From positions 1-64,000 of the forward strand of contig DAOVVV010000007.1 of the NCBI GenBank assembly GCA_030637025.1: a stretch of 64,000 nt of DNA, given 5' to 3'. A model generated the notes under the pieces. The model was not told the origin of the DNA, did no database searches, and saw only the letters and a list, made by a program, of their open reading frames with translations. Source of the DNA: JAGLHV01 sp023143305 [NCBI: Clostridia bacterium]. Its GTDB lineage: Bacteria; CBDUZB01; JAGLHV01. The first letter of the stretch is position 1; the number at the start of each line of letters is the position of its first letter. Of this stretch, positions 36,854 through 45,734 are shown one piece after another. Made by a program: the position numbers and the translations under genes.

Positions 36854-36932
36854 AAATTAATTCTCCTTGCTGAATTTATTTTTTTCCTGTGTACAATGAA
36901 AACAGCGAAAGCGTCCTTTAAATTCTGATTTT

Positions 36933-38381
36933 TCATAATTGACCCTTTTCTTTTTTTAATTTATTTAATTCTTTAAATAAATCTTGTTTTTTTATTGGTT
37001 TTATGATGAAATTTTTATTGCCCCAGTCAAAAACCAATGTTTTGGTTTTTGAAGAGGAAATGACAATAATAGGGATAGACATAGTTTTGGGATTATTTTT
37101 TAAATCTCTCAGTATTTTTCCCTGCTCGGATTCTGCAGTCATAATATCCAGTATAATAGCAAAAGGGTTGGTATGAACAGGTTGTTTCAATGCTTCCTCT
37201 TTAGTTAAACAACCGACAACCTGATATTCTGTTTCTTTGGTAAAATTGCAAATTCGCCTGATAACTGCCGGATTAATATCGATAACCAAAATATTTTTTT
37301 TAGTTTCTTTTTGCAAGGCTGTTGGTTGATAAGGGAGGGTAAGAATAAAGGAAAAATCGTTGTTGGAGATATTTTTTATTTCCAGAGTTCCTCCTATAGA
37401 TTCTGTTAAAGTTTTCGCAAGGTTTAAATTTATAGTTACTTCGTCATATTCGTGAGCAGAGAACTGGTGGGCTGTTTTAAAAGGAGTAAAAGTAAAATTT
37501 TTACGGAGGGGATTTATTAATAAAGGGATTATACCGATTTTTATTGTTTTTTTACAGGCAACGTTTAAAATAGAAATAATGAATTGTCCCGGGGAAGACA
37601 ATTTAATAGTATAATCTATTATGTTAGTTAGAATTTGTTTTATATGTGATTTATCACTAATAATAAAAGGTAAATTTGGGTCAATATGAATTTTAGCAGC
37701 GAGGTTTTTTTCTTTTAATAAAGGATTTGCTTCTATAATTATTTCTGCCAGGATATTTTTTATTTTAATTTTTTCCCAGTGAGGAACCATTTTATTAAGA
37801 GTAATATTGGATAAATCCAGAAGATTATTAATCATCTGTAATAACTTTTTAGAATTAATATTTATTTTATTTAAAATTTGGTGTTGTGGGGAGATTTGTT
37901 GACCATTCGGGTTATTTAATAAAAAAGTTGTTTGATCAACAATGGCATTAATCGATGTTTTTAAATTATAGTTTGTATCAGTAAATATAGAGGGGTGGAT
38001 TTGTTTAGCCGCTATCCTTTTTTTTATACACCGTTCAACCGTTGCATTAAGATGGGAAAGGTCAAAAGGTTTACTTATGTAATCGTAACTTCCTAAACGC
38101 ATGGCTTTTACTGCTGTTTCAATAGTTGCATATCCGGTAAGAATAATAGTATCAGTGTTTATGTTGTTTTTTTTAATATCTTTTAATACTTCCAAGCCGT
38201 TAATGCCGGGCATTTTTAAATCAAGTAAAACAAGGTCAAAAAAGTTACTGTGTAACATGGTTAAACCTTCTTTTCCGTTTTTAGCTGATTCTACATGATA
38301 ATATTTTTGCCGAAGAAGTTTGCTGCAAAGCTCCCTTATCTCAAATTCATCATCAATTACCAGAATATTCGCTTTATTCAT
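36933..38381 (-). CDS. REC-degenerate histidine kinase-REC protein
   Basis: A 482-aa soluble protein. Residues 1-122 are a receiver with Asp54. The middle (about 130-355) aligns with HisKA-HATPase, but the phospho-histidine region reads NLKTSINAI without His, the N-box Asn is replaced (TNIIDYTIK) and the G1 box DxGxG is missing (IGIIPLLIN). The C-terminal receiver (about 365-478) keeps an Asp in IILDIM. It probably serves as a phosphate sink or scaffold instead of a kinase. It is encoded between two true kinases. Confidence 0.8.
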   Translation of the reverse strand: MNKANILVIDDEFEIRELCSKLLRQKYYHVESAKNGKEGLTMLHSNFFDLVLLDLKMPGINGLEVLKDIKKNNINTDTIILTGYATIETAVKAMRLGSYDYISKPFDLSHLNATVERCIKKRIAAKQIHPSIFTDTNYNLKTSINAIVDQTTFLLNNPNGQQISPQHQILNKININSKKLLQMINNLLDLSNITLNKMVPHWEKIKIKNILAEIIIEANPLLKEKNLAAKIHIDPNLPFIISDKSHIKQILTNIIDYTIKLSSPGQFIISILNVACKKTIKIGIIPLLINPLRKNFTFTPFKTAHQFSAHEYDEVTINLNLAKTLTESIGGTLEIKNISNNDFSFILTLPYQPTALQKETKKNILVIDINPAVIRRICNFTKETEYQVVGCLTKEEALKQPVHTNPFAIILDIMTAESEQGKILRDLKNNPKTMSIPIIVISSSKTKTLVFDWGNKNFIIKPIKKQDLFKELNKLKKEKGQL

Positions 38382-38396
38382 AAGTCTCCCTTTTAC

Positions 38397-40301
38397 CTAA
38401 AGCGGTAAAATTATAACAAATTTAGACCCTTTTCCTGTTCCTTTACTTTCAGCCCAAATATTTCCGTTATGTTTTTTTAAGATTCCATAACTTACGGAAA
38501 GCCCCAACCCTGTATTATTCCCTACTTCTTTAGTAGAAAAGAAAGGATCGAATATTTGGGGTAAAGCTTCTTTTTCAATTCCCTGTCCCTGATCATGGAA
38601 AGTGACGGCAATATATTTTCCTTTATAGTTATCAGTTTTATTAGTAAGTAATTGTTCTTTTGAAGATGAGTAATCATAAATTCTGGTACTAATGGTTAAT
38701 TTTCCTCCCTTAGGCATTGCTTGCTGTGCATTGACAATTAAATTAAGAAATACTTGTTGTATTTGAGGGGCGCTAAGTTTTATTTTAGGTAAATTTGGAG
38801 CGTATTTTTTAATTATCTGAATATTTTCAATAGCTAATTGGCGTCCATATAAGGAGAAAGTCTTATCGATTATTTCATTAATATCAATTACTTGAAAATC
38901 AAACTCCTGTTGCCGGGAGAAGCCCAGTAAATTAGTAACAATACCTTTACATCTCTGGGCGGCCTCTTCTATTTTTTTTATTTCGGTATACCCATGATTG
39001 TTTTTGGATAATTGCATTAAGAGCAATTGGGCATTACCCAGAACACTGGTTAAAGGATTATTAATTTCATGGGCTACACCTCCGGCTAATTGTCCCAGAG
39101 TAGCCATTTTATCTGCCTGGATTAACCGGATTTGAAGTTGTTTTCTTTCGGTTATATTTTTGACGGTTACCATCATTTCCATAGATTCATTTTCTTTGTG
39201 TTTCATTGGGCAAATGTATAATTCAGCAGGAAACTTTTTGCCGTCTTTTTTTTTCATCATTACTTCCTGGGCGTAAGTTTTTTTTGGTATTTGAGGGTCT
39301 AAAATATTTTTTATTAAAGAAGATATATTGGTGTTATCAGTAAATAGTGTGGTTAATTTTTTACCCAGCATTGTTTGCACAGGATAATTAAATATTCTTT
39401 CTACCGCTTCATTACAGGAAGTAATAGTCATATCGGATTTTAAGGAGAAAATAGCATCCTGAATACTGGCAAATAGTTCCTCTAAATAATATTTTGATTT
39501 TTTGATTTCTGCTTCCATTTTTTCCCTTTGGGTAATATCACGCATAATGGCTCTTATTCCTGTGATTTTTTCATTTTGTTTTATTACCGAGGAATTGATT
39601 TCCACAATGATTTTTTCGTCGTTTTTATTGATTAATTTTATTTTAAATCCGGAAAGAGTGCCTTGTTCAATGGTTTTTTGTATAAAATCTGAAATATTTT
39701 CCAGGGTACAGGGAGAAAAAAATTGTTTAAAGTTCATTTTAAGTATTTTGTCTTTTGGATAGAGAAAAAACAAAGCGGCTTGTTTGTTAATAGTGACAAT
39801 TGCTCCCTGGGTATCTAAGGTGCAGATTAAATCGTTGGCATTTTCTACCAAATCTCTATATTTTTCTTCGGATTCTGCTAAACTTCTTTGCAGTACGTCC
39901 TGTATTTTTTTCGTTTGAAAAGCACTGATTGCTTTTTCTACTACTAAAGGTAATAAATTAAGATAATTAACACTTTTAGTGATATAATCGTAAGCGCCCA
40001 ATTTCATTGCATTTACTGCTATTTTTTCATTTCCTTCCCCTGTTACAAAAATAACAGGTAAATGATAATTTTTTCTTATCTTGTTTAGTATCTCCAATCC
40101 ATTTTCTTTCGGCAGATTATAATCTAAAAGCAGAATGTCAAAATTATTGTGACCAAGCATTTTCAAACATTCTGCACCGGAAGAAGCGGTTTTAACATGA
40201 TATTTAGAATTAATACTTAATAACTTGTCTTTAGCTAATTGGGCATGGTCAAAATTGTCATCTACTACTAAGATATTAATCTTTTTTTTATTAGAAATCA
40301 T
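38397..40301 (-). CDS. Receiver-PAS-PAS histidine kinase
   Basis: A 634-aa soluble sensor. A receiver (about 9-125; LLLDYNLPK) is followed by two PAS domains (about 145-258 and 268-385), a HisKA domain of the NtrB type (GGVAHEINNPLTSVLGN near residue 405) and an HATPase with DQGQGIEKE and GLGLSVSYGI (about 510-632). No membrane segment, so it responds to another phosphorelay protein or an internal signal. It is the first gene of the minus-strand cluster; a promoter is seen upstream. Confidence 0.88.
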   Translation of the reverse strand: MISNKKKINILVVDDNFDHAQLAKDKLLSINSKYHVKTASSGAECLKMLGHNNFDILLLDYNLPKENGLEILNKIRKNYHLPVIFVTGEGNEKIAVNAMKLGAYDYITKSVNYLNLLPLVVEKAISAFQTKKIQDVLQRSLAESEEKYRDLVENANDLICTLDTQGAIVTINKQAALFFLYPKDKILKMNFKQFFSPCTLENISDFIQKTIEQGTLSGFKIKLINKNDEKIIVEINSSVIKQNEKITGIRAIMRDITQREKMEAEIKKSKYYLEELFASIQDAIFSLKSDMTITSCNEAVERIFNYPVQTMLGKKLTTLFTDNTNISSLIKNILDPQIPKKTYAQEVMMKKKDGKKFPAELYICPMKHKENESMEMMVTVKNITERKQLQIRLIQADKMATLGQLAGGVAHEINNPLTSVLGNAQLLLMQLSKNNHGYTEIKKIEEAAQRCKGIVTNLLGFSRQQEFDFQVIDINEIIDKTFSLYGRQLAIENIQIIKKYAPNLPKIKLSAPQIQQVFLNLIVNAQQAMPKGGKLTISTRIYDYSSSKEQLLTNKTDNYKGKYIAVTFHDQGQGIEKEALPQIFDPFFSTKEVGNNTGLGLSVSYGILKKHNGNIWAESKGTGKGSKFVIILPL

Positions 40302-40423
40302 TTTGGTAAAAAACCTTTCTTTAAGTAGTTGGTTTTATACATACTTCATAAAACTTAAATAAAATTTAAATAAGATGGCAAAAAAAATAATTTCGCTCAT
40401 TTTAATGTCTCTTTCTACTCAAT

Positions 40424-40452
40424 ATTTTAACGATTTAAATGAGTTTTGTCAA
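40424..40452 (-). promoter_or_regulatory. Promoter of the minus-strand signalling cluster
   Basis: Read on the minus strand, TTGACA (40452-40447) and TAAAAT (40429-40424) are separated by 17 bases, about 120 bases upstream of the first kinase gene. Confidence 0.55.
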
Positions 40453-40470
40453 GGAAAATATAAAATTAAA

Positions 40471-40480
40471 GGGGGGGGGG
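40471..40480 (+). repeat. Homopolymeric G10 tract
   Basis: Ten consecutive G residues in a very AT-rich intergenic sequence between divergent signalling operons. Such tracts are prone to slipped-strand changes. Confidence 0.7.
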
Positions 40481-40754
40481 ATTTAGGTTTTAGTTGCCGG
40501 TTTATTACCGGAAGAAAAAAAGATAAATTTTTTACTTGCTTTTAAAAATGTATTTTTATAAAATAACTAAAGTAGTATTGTATTTATTTTAAATAATAAT
40601 TTATTTTGTATCCTAAAAGTTAAGTATAAATGCAATTATTTTTACTATTAGTTTATTTAAACGGATAAAAGGTGTGTGTATTAATAATAAAGATTAGTTT
40701 CATTACTAATTAAATTCAGTTAAAGATCACCTAATTAGAAAGGAAAAAATTAAA

Positions 40755-41459
40755 ATGTGTTCTACTTCGAAATCTGTAGTTAAGATTATTTTTTGTACTT
40801 CCAATCCGGATGAAAAGATGTTGCTCTGGAGTTTTTTACCGGATGGAGTGGTGTTGGATACAGTGAAAAGAGAGGAAGAATTACTTGAAAAGTTTAAGGA
40901 AACGGGCTGTAATATAATTTTATTGGATACTCAAATGGGCGTGCAGGATGGGTTTGCCGTTATTAAAAAAATAAGGGAGTATGAATCTGCTTCCGATTGG
41001 AAAGCAGTGCCTATAGTGGGAATAGTTCCCAATAAGGAAAATGCTTTATCCTCAAAATTCAGTGATCATATATTTCGTCCTTTTCAGCAGCAGGAGGTAT
41101 TAAAAGTTATTAACAAATATGTTTCTTTGCCTCCTTTATCGGCAATAGTTATTACTCTTGACCTGGAAATTAAAGATTTTGTTCCTGAATTTCTGGAAAA
41201 CAGAAAAAAAGACAGTCTCTCGATTGGTGTGAATTTAAAAGAAAATAATTTTGTAAAAATTAAGGAATTAGGGCATAAGATGGTTGGTTCGGGAAAACTT
41301 TATGGCTTTGAACGAATTAGTAAAATAGGATATTTATTAGAAAAAGCAGCTAAAGAAGAACGAATAGAACCGATAAAAAAATTATCTCAGGAATTAATAA
41401 TTTATCTTAATCAAGTGAAAAGCAGGTGGTTATATGCAGTCAAAGATTGTGGTCATTGA
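40755..41459 (+). CDS. Receiver-HPt phosphotransfer protein
   Basis: A 234-aa protein. Residues about 8-125 form a receiver with Asp58 (ILLDTQ); the acidic pair is poorly conserved and the usual KP lysine is Arg (IFRPF), so it is somewhat degenerate. Residues about 140-225 form an HPt domain with His174 in the sequence LGHKMVGSGKLYGF, matching the HxxKGxxxxxG pattern. It should shuttle phosphate. It overlaps the following ATPase gene by 26 bases, implying tight coupling. Confidence 0.78.
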   Translation: MCSTSKSVVKIIFCTSNPDEKMLLWSFLPDGVVLDTVKREEELLEKFKETGCNIILLDTQMGVQDGFAVIKKIREYESASDWKAVPIVGIVPNKENALSSKFSDHIFRPFQQQEVLKVINKYVSLPPLSAIVITLDLEIKDFVPEFLENRKKDSLSIGVNLKENNFVKIKELGHKMVGSGKLYGFERISKIGYLLEKAAKEERIEPIKKLSQELIIYLNQVKSRWLYAVKDCGH

Positions 41460-43986
41460 TGATGACCAGGAAATTTTAAAGATATTTAAACGGTATCTGG
41501 AGAATGAAAATTATATAGTTTATACCGTTGATAATAGTTTTAAAGCACTGGAAACGGTAGAAAAGGTAAAACCAGGTTTGATTTTACTGGATGTTCAGAT
41601 GCCGGAAATGAATGGATATGAAGTTTGTTCAAAAATACGAAATAACGAAAGTTTGTCCGGGGTTCCTGTAATATTTATAAGTGCTCTGGATGAACAACAG
41701 GATAAGACAAAAGCATTTTCTCATGGTGCTGTTGATTATATAGTAAAGCCGCCCAGCAAAAAAGAAATAGTAGATAAAATTAAAAAGCATTTAAAAGGGA
41801 TTATCGATGAGCAGGGGAAAGAAGAAGATGCTCATATAAAAAAAATAAGTTTCCCCGGGAAATTTAAAGATTTTAAAAAATTTTTAGAAAATAAATTAAG
41901 TTTAAATGCAGAAAAAAAAGAAATATTATTAGCAACAAAAGCGAACGCAATAAATTCACTGGGTGGAGCTTTAAGTCTTTCCAGTGCACAATTAGCACAG
42001 TATATTGCCGAATTTTTAAAATTGAAATATATTCCTTATCTGGATCCGGAACTTTTACAGCTGGATATCCTTCCCAATTCTTTTTGCCGAAAGTATCATG
42101 TATTAACTATAAATGATGAAAATCAAAACAAAGAAGCAGAAGATAAAGTTTTTGCTTTGAGCAATCCTTTTGATTGGGAACTGATGGAATTTTTAAGTAA
42201 GATGAACGGGAATAACCGGGTGGTGATTACTGAATCGGAAAACATTGATTCCTTTTTTAAAGAAAAAGGAGAAGACAAAACGACTATTGATATTATTTCC
42301 CAGGGTGCCTCTCAGCAGGAAATAGAAAATCGTCCGGTTAAATATATAAGCGACCATATTATTTATAAAGCAATAATTCAAAGAGCAAGTGATATACATA
42401 TAGAACCTAAAGAATCGGAAACAAGTATTCGCTTTCGTGTCGATGGGGATATGCAGCCTGCTTTTTTTCTGAAAGATAAGACCGCTTTACGCTTGATTGC
42501 CCGATTTAAAGTACTTGCTGACTTAGATATTGCCGAAAGGCGAAAACCGCAAGATGGTTCTTTTGCTATAGCCATGGGCAATAGAAAGTTTAAATTAAGA
42601 GTGGCTACTACCAATACAGCTTTCGGAGAGAGTGTTGTTTTACGTTTGTTAGAGCCTAAAGGAAAACCAAAATCATTGGAATTGTTGGGAATGACTGATG
42701 AACAAGAGAAGACTATTCGCGAATTTTCCCGGCAGACCAGCGGTCTGATTTTGCTGGTTGGGCCCACGGGTTCGGGGAAAACTACTACTATTTATAGTCT
42801 TCTAAGCCAGATAGACTGCAAAACCAGGAGTTTAATTTCAGTAGAGGACCCTATTGAATATACTATCCCGGATGCTAATCAACAACAGGTAAATGAAAAA
42901 ATCGGAGTTACCTTTCATATGCTTTTAAGATCGGCAATGCGTCAGGATCCGGATATACTCTTTATCGGTGAAATGAGAGACCGGTTTTCTGCTTCGGTAG
43001 CAACAGAAGCAGCCAGTACCGGCCATTTAGCTATCAGTACTATGCATTCAGCCAATGCTACCAGTGCAATTTTTCGTATGGAAACATTGGGTGTAGTCCG
43101 TTCGGTTATGGCTGATTCAATTTTGGGGATAGTATCACAGAAACTGCTTAAGGTTCTTTGTCCTTATTGCCGGGAAGAGTTACCTATTACCAAGGAAGAA
43201 ATCCGCTTGTTATCAAAATATACAACTAATTTTCCCGGTAGTGTTGCTCATCCGGGAGGATGTCCACAGTGTAATTATACCGGTTATTATGGAAGGGAAG
43301 CAGTTTATGAAATTTTAAAATTTGATTCGGAAATATCGAAAATGGTGCGTGATAATATTCCGGTGGGAGAGATAAGGCGGTTTATTAAACAGCAAGGCGA
43401 TTATTTAATCGGTGACCATGCTTTGGAAAAAGTAAAGAATTTTAAATTTTCAGTAAAACAAATTTGTGGTACGGTGTTAATAGAGGAAGCAGAGCTTGTT
43501 TCACCTGCTAAAAAAACAACCCGGATTATTCAGGACAGAAAATTAGAGGGTGAACAAATAGAAAGTAAAATGGTGCAAGATGAAAAATTACCGGATAATA
43601 AACATATATTACTGGTGGAAGACGATAGGGATATTCGCCGGGTGGTGGCCCGGTTATTGGAAAAAGATGGGTATTCGGTTACTGTTGCCGAGGACGGTAT
43701 AGCTGCTCTGCTGCATATGGGTAAATCAACTTTTGAATTGATTCTTTCCGATGTAGAGATGCCTAATTTAGACGGATTTAAATTATTGGAGATGAAAAAC
43801 CAAAAGGGAATTAAAACCCCTGTAATATTTTTAACTTCAAGGGCGAATGTACAGGATGAAGCACTGGGATTTAAAATGGGTGCTGTTGATTATATTAGAA
43901 AGCCGTTTAATAAAGAGACTTTATTGTTAAGAATTAATAGTATTTTAAAGATATTGAAAAACGGGGGGAATGTAAAAAATGGATAA
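41434..43986 (+). CDS. REC-PilB/GspE ATPase-REC fusion
   Basis: An 850-aa protein. An N-terminal receiver (1-120, Asp53) precedes a GspE-N-like region (about 140-275) and a complete type II/IV secretion ATPase (about 290-685): SDIHIEP, Walker A GPTGSGKTT at 443-451, Walker B DPDILFIGEMRD, STMHSANA, and zinc cysteines at 576, 579, 610 and 613. A second receiver (about 722-842, Asp773) follows. GspE/PilB proteins power pilus extension or secretion; two receivers on one motor would put it under direct phosphorelay control. The platform protein PilC is not in this window. Confidence 0.9.
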   Translation: MQSKIVVIDDDQEILKIFKRYLENENYIVYTVDNSFKALETVEKVKPGLILLDVQMPEMNGYEVCSKIRNNESLSGVPVIFISALDEQQDKTKAFSHGAVDYIVKPPSKKEIVDKIKKHLKGIIDEQGKEEDAHIKKISFPGKFKDFKKFLENKLSLNAEKKEILLATKANAINSLGGALSLSSAQLAQYIAEFLKLKYIPYLDPELLQLDILPNSFCRKYHVLTINDENQNKEAEDKVFALSNPFDWELMEFLSKMNGNNRVVITESENIDSFFKEKGEDKTTIDIISQGASQQEIENRPVKYISDHIIYKAIIQRASDIHIEPKESETSIRFRVDGDMQPAFFLKDKTALRLIARFKVLADLDIAERRKPQDGSFAIAMGNRKFKLRVATTNTAFGESVVLRLLEPKGKPKSLELLGMTDEQEKTIREFSRQTSGLILLVGPTGSGKTTTIYSLLSQIDCKTRSLISVEDPIEYTIPDANQQQVNEKIGVTFHMLLRSAMRQDPDILFIGEMRDRFSASVATEAASTGHLAISTMHSANATSAIFRMETLGVVRSVMADSILGIVSQKLLKVLCPYCREELPITKEEIRLLSKYTTNFPGSVAHPGGCPQCNYTGYYGREAVYEILKFDSEISKMVRDNIPVGEIRRFIKQQGDYLIGDHALEKVKNFKFSVKQICGTVLIEEAELVSPAKKTTRIIQDRKLEGEQIESKMVQDEKLPDNKHILLVEDDRDIRRVVARLLEKDGYSVTVAEDGIAALLHMGKSTFELILSDVEMPNLDGFKLLEMKNQKGIKTPVIFLTSRANVQDEALGFKMGAVDYIRKPFNKETLLLRINSILKILKNGGNVKNG

Positions 43987-44527
43987 TGAAATGAGTTCAA
44001 CTTTAAAATGTGCTAAATGTGAGCAGGAATTTAATAAAAAAGAATTAACTATAATTAATGAAAATCCCTATTGTCACCAATGTACGATGGAATTTGCTAA
44101 TGAATTTATAAAGATAAAAAGTGAGCAGTTAAGTAAAAAAACAAAAAAAACAGCGGTAATAAAAAATAAAAATTGGAAAAATGTACTCATTTGTTTGTTT
44201 TTTATTTGTATGGGATTGAATGCAATTTTAATACCTCAAATGATTAATTCTTTAAAAGGGAATAAAGTAATTCGTAAAGGAGTAATTAAAACCGATAAAC
44301 AAACGGATAATTGTATTAAAAATCTTTGGCAAATATCCAGAATGCTGCAAGAAGGCAAATTGCCTCCGGGTAATTTAGTCTGTCCGGTTAGTAAAAAAGT
44401 TTATTTGGTAAAAGAGGATGGAGAAAATATAATAGTTTTTTGTCCTACCCCTTCCCGGCATGGGCAAGGTAAATTTAAACAAATTAAAGTAAGCAGGTCT
44501 TCTCCTATTCCGGAGGTGATAGAATAA
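43979..44527 (+). CDS. Zinc-ribbon membrane protein of the pilus operon
   Basis: A 182-aa protein. Residues about 11-36 hold C-x2-C-x18-C-x2-C (KCAKCEQ and YCHQC), a treble-clef or LIM-like zinc site in the cytoplasm. One membrane helix lies at about 69-90. The C-terminal domain has CPVSKKVYLV and VFCPTPSRHG, resembling the short 'competence/pilin-accessory' domains. It overlaps the ATPase gene by 8 bases and ends two bases before the pilin gene, so it is likely part of the same apparatus. Function unknown. Confidence 0.6.
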   Translation: MDNEMSSTLKCAKCEQEFNKKELTIINENPYCHQCTMEFANEFIKIKSEQLSKKTKKTAVIKNKNWKNVLICLFFICMGLNAILIPQMINSLKGNKVIRKGVIKTDKQTDNCIKNLWQISRMLQEGKLPPGNLVCPVSKKVYLVKEDGENIIVFCPTPSRHGQGKFKQIKVSRSSPIPEVIE

Positions 44528-44528
44528 G

Positions 44529-45410
44529 ATGTCCGCTAAGAATAAGGGGTTTACTTTTATTGAGATTTTAGTCATCGTAATAATAATATCATTTTTAATT
44601 TCTGTTGGAATGATTAAGTATGTTGAGATGGTTCGGAAAGCGAGGGTTACCCAATGCCGGGTAAACCGGACGACGATAGAAGATGCAGAACAGCGTTATT
44701 ATTATGCTAATAATGAATCCTGTTTAAATATTTCTAAACTGGTAGAGGATGGTTATTTGAATAAAATGCCTGTGTGTGCTGCCGGGGGGCAATATGTCTG
44801 GATCAGTACTTTTACAAATTCTTCCGTTTATCCTCTGGTGGGATGTTCGGTTCATTATTGGTTTGATTCAGAATCGGAAATGGTAACTGAACTATTATTT
44901 TCGCATGATTTTAATAATATGGATTCTCTTACTTCCTTGAGAGGTGACTGGTATATTGCAGATAGTACACTTAGGCCTACGGTGAGAGGGGGAGAGCACC
45001 GCCTGGTTTTTGGAGAGTTGGATTGGACGGACTATACAATAGAAGTAGAGGCAATTTTGCATGAAGGAAGGGGCTATGGGATTTATTATCGCAGTGACGG
45101 AGAAGAAAGAATAAGTGGTTATTGTTTTCAATATAATCCCGGAGACAGGGACTCTTTTTTGGTAAGAAGGGTATTTAACGGCCGGGAGGAAAGCCCTTTT
45201 CAGCGGGTAAGTATGCCGGAAGGATTTTCTGTTTACGGTCAGTCTCATACTATTTCTATTACCGTTGATGGAAACAACCATACAATCAGTGTTGATGGCC
45301 GGCAAATAATGGATTTTAATGATAATGCCTTTTCTTCCGGGATGGCCGGGTTTAGCTCCTGGGGACATTCGGAAGTAAGTTTTGACCAGGTTAATGTTTA
45401 TGAGAACTGA
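44529..45410 (+). CDS. Type IV pilin fused to a lectin-like (LamG/DUF1080-type) domain
   Basis: A 293-aa prepilin. NKG|FTFIEILVIVI has the PilD cleavage site after Gly7 and the conserved Glu at +5. A pilin/ComGC-like stalk with cysteines (about 30-110) is followed by a beta-sandwich domain (about 120-292) starting LLFSHDFNN and containing YTIEVEA, GYGIYYRSDG, SGYCFQYN and ISITVDGNNHTISVDGR. This is the concanavalin/3-keto-disaccharide-hydrolase-like fold. It would display a carbohydrate- or ligand-binding head on the pilus. It is in the operon of the REC-PilB-REC motor. Confidence 0.78.
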   Translation: MSAKNKGFTFIEILVIVIIISFLISVGMIKYVEMVRKARVTQCRVNRTTIEDAEQRYYYANNESCLNISKLVEDGYLNKMPVCAAGGQYVWISTFTNSSVYPLVGCSVHYWFDSESEMVTELLFSHDFNNMDSLTSLRGDWYIADSTLRPTVRGGEHRLVFGELDWTDYTIEVEAILHEGRGYGIYYRSDGEERISGYCFQYNPGDRDSFLVRRVFNGREESPFQRVSMPEGFSVYGQSHTISITVDGNNHTISVDGRQIMDFNDNAFSSGMAGFSSWGHSEVSFDQVNVYEN

Positions 45411-45734
45411 CAGAAACGACAGTTATGAGTGACGAGTTATAAGTTTAAAGATAGCAACTGGCTCATGATTCCTATCAAAAGAGGTTCCCTCTTTTTCTCC
45501 CCTCGGGGGTTAGAGGGATTTGGGAGTGTAGAACAAAGGCAAAATATGTTTTTCTCTAAACGCATAATTTTACCCTGCGGGCACGCAAAAACAGGATAGT
45601 TATTTAAATGTAGGGGGTGACCCTTGGTCGCCCGAAAGACTCTTTATTTTTCAGTTTTCCCCTTTTTGAAAAAGGGGGTTAGGGGATTTATTTAAGACAG
45701 TAAGATAAAAGAAGTAAATTAAGGGAAGGATAAA
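45411..45734 (+). repeat. Repeat-rich intergenic region upstream of the first Cache kinase
   Basis: Contains CAGAAACGACAGTTAT (45411-45426) and GTAGAACAAAGGCAAAATAT (45528-45547), both repeated upstream of the paralogous kinase at 48623. It also contains two palindromic REP-like units ending in GTTAGGGGATTT-type sequence: one around 45498-45520 (CTCCCCTCGGGGGTTAGAG) and one at 45658-45690 (CCCCTTTTTGAAAAAGGGGG followed by TTAGGGGA). No gene seen. Confidence 0.6.

Larger units (their letters stand above)
40302..40754. other. Divergent intergenic region with a G10 tract
   Basis: This 453-base gap separates the minus-strand kinase cluster from the plus-strand REC-HPt operon. It holds the minus-strand promoter, a run of ten G at 40471-40480 (19 bases upstream of that promoter's -35 box) and a small CCGGT-TTATT-ACCGG hairpin at about 40497-40511. 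A clear plus-strand promoter was not found. Confidence 0.5.

Noticed and set aside
41434-43986. TadA-type ATPase for the Flp locus
   Set aside because: The N-domain, SDIHIEP motif and tetracysteine site place it with GspE/PilB, not with CpaF/TadA; a borrowed role is kept only as a hypothesis.
44895-45368. 157-codon minus-strand open frame opposite the lectin-pilin
   Set aside because: It is the mirror of a convincing coding sequence and shows no family motif or translation start signal.
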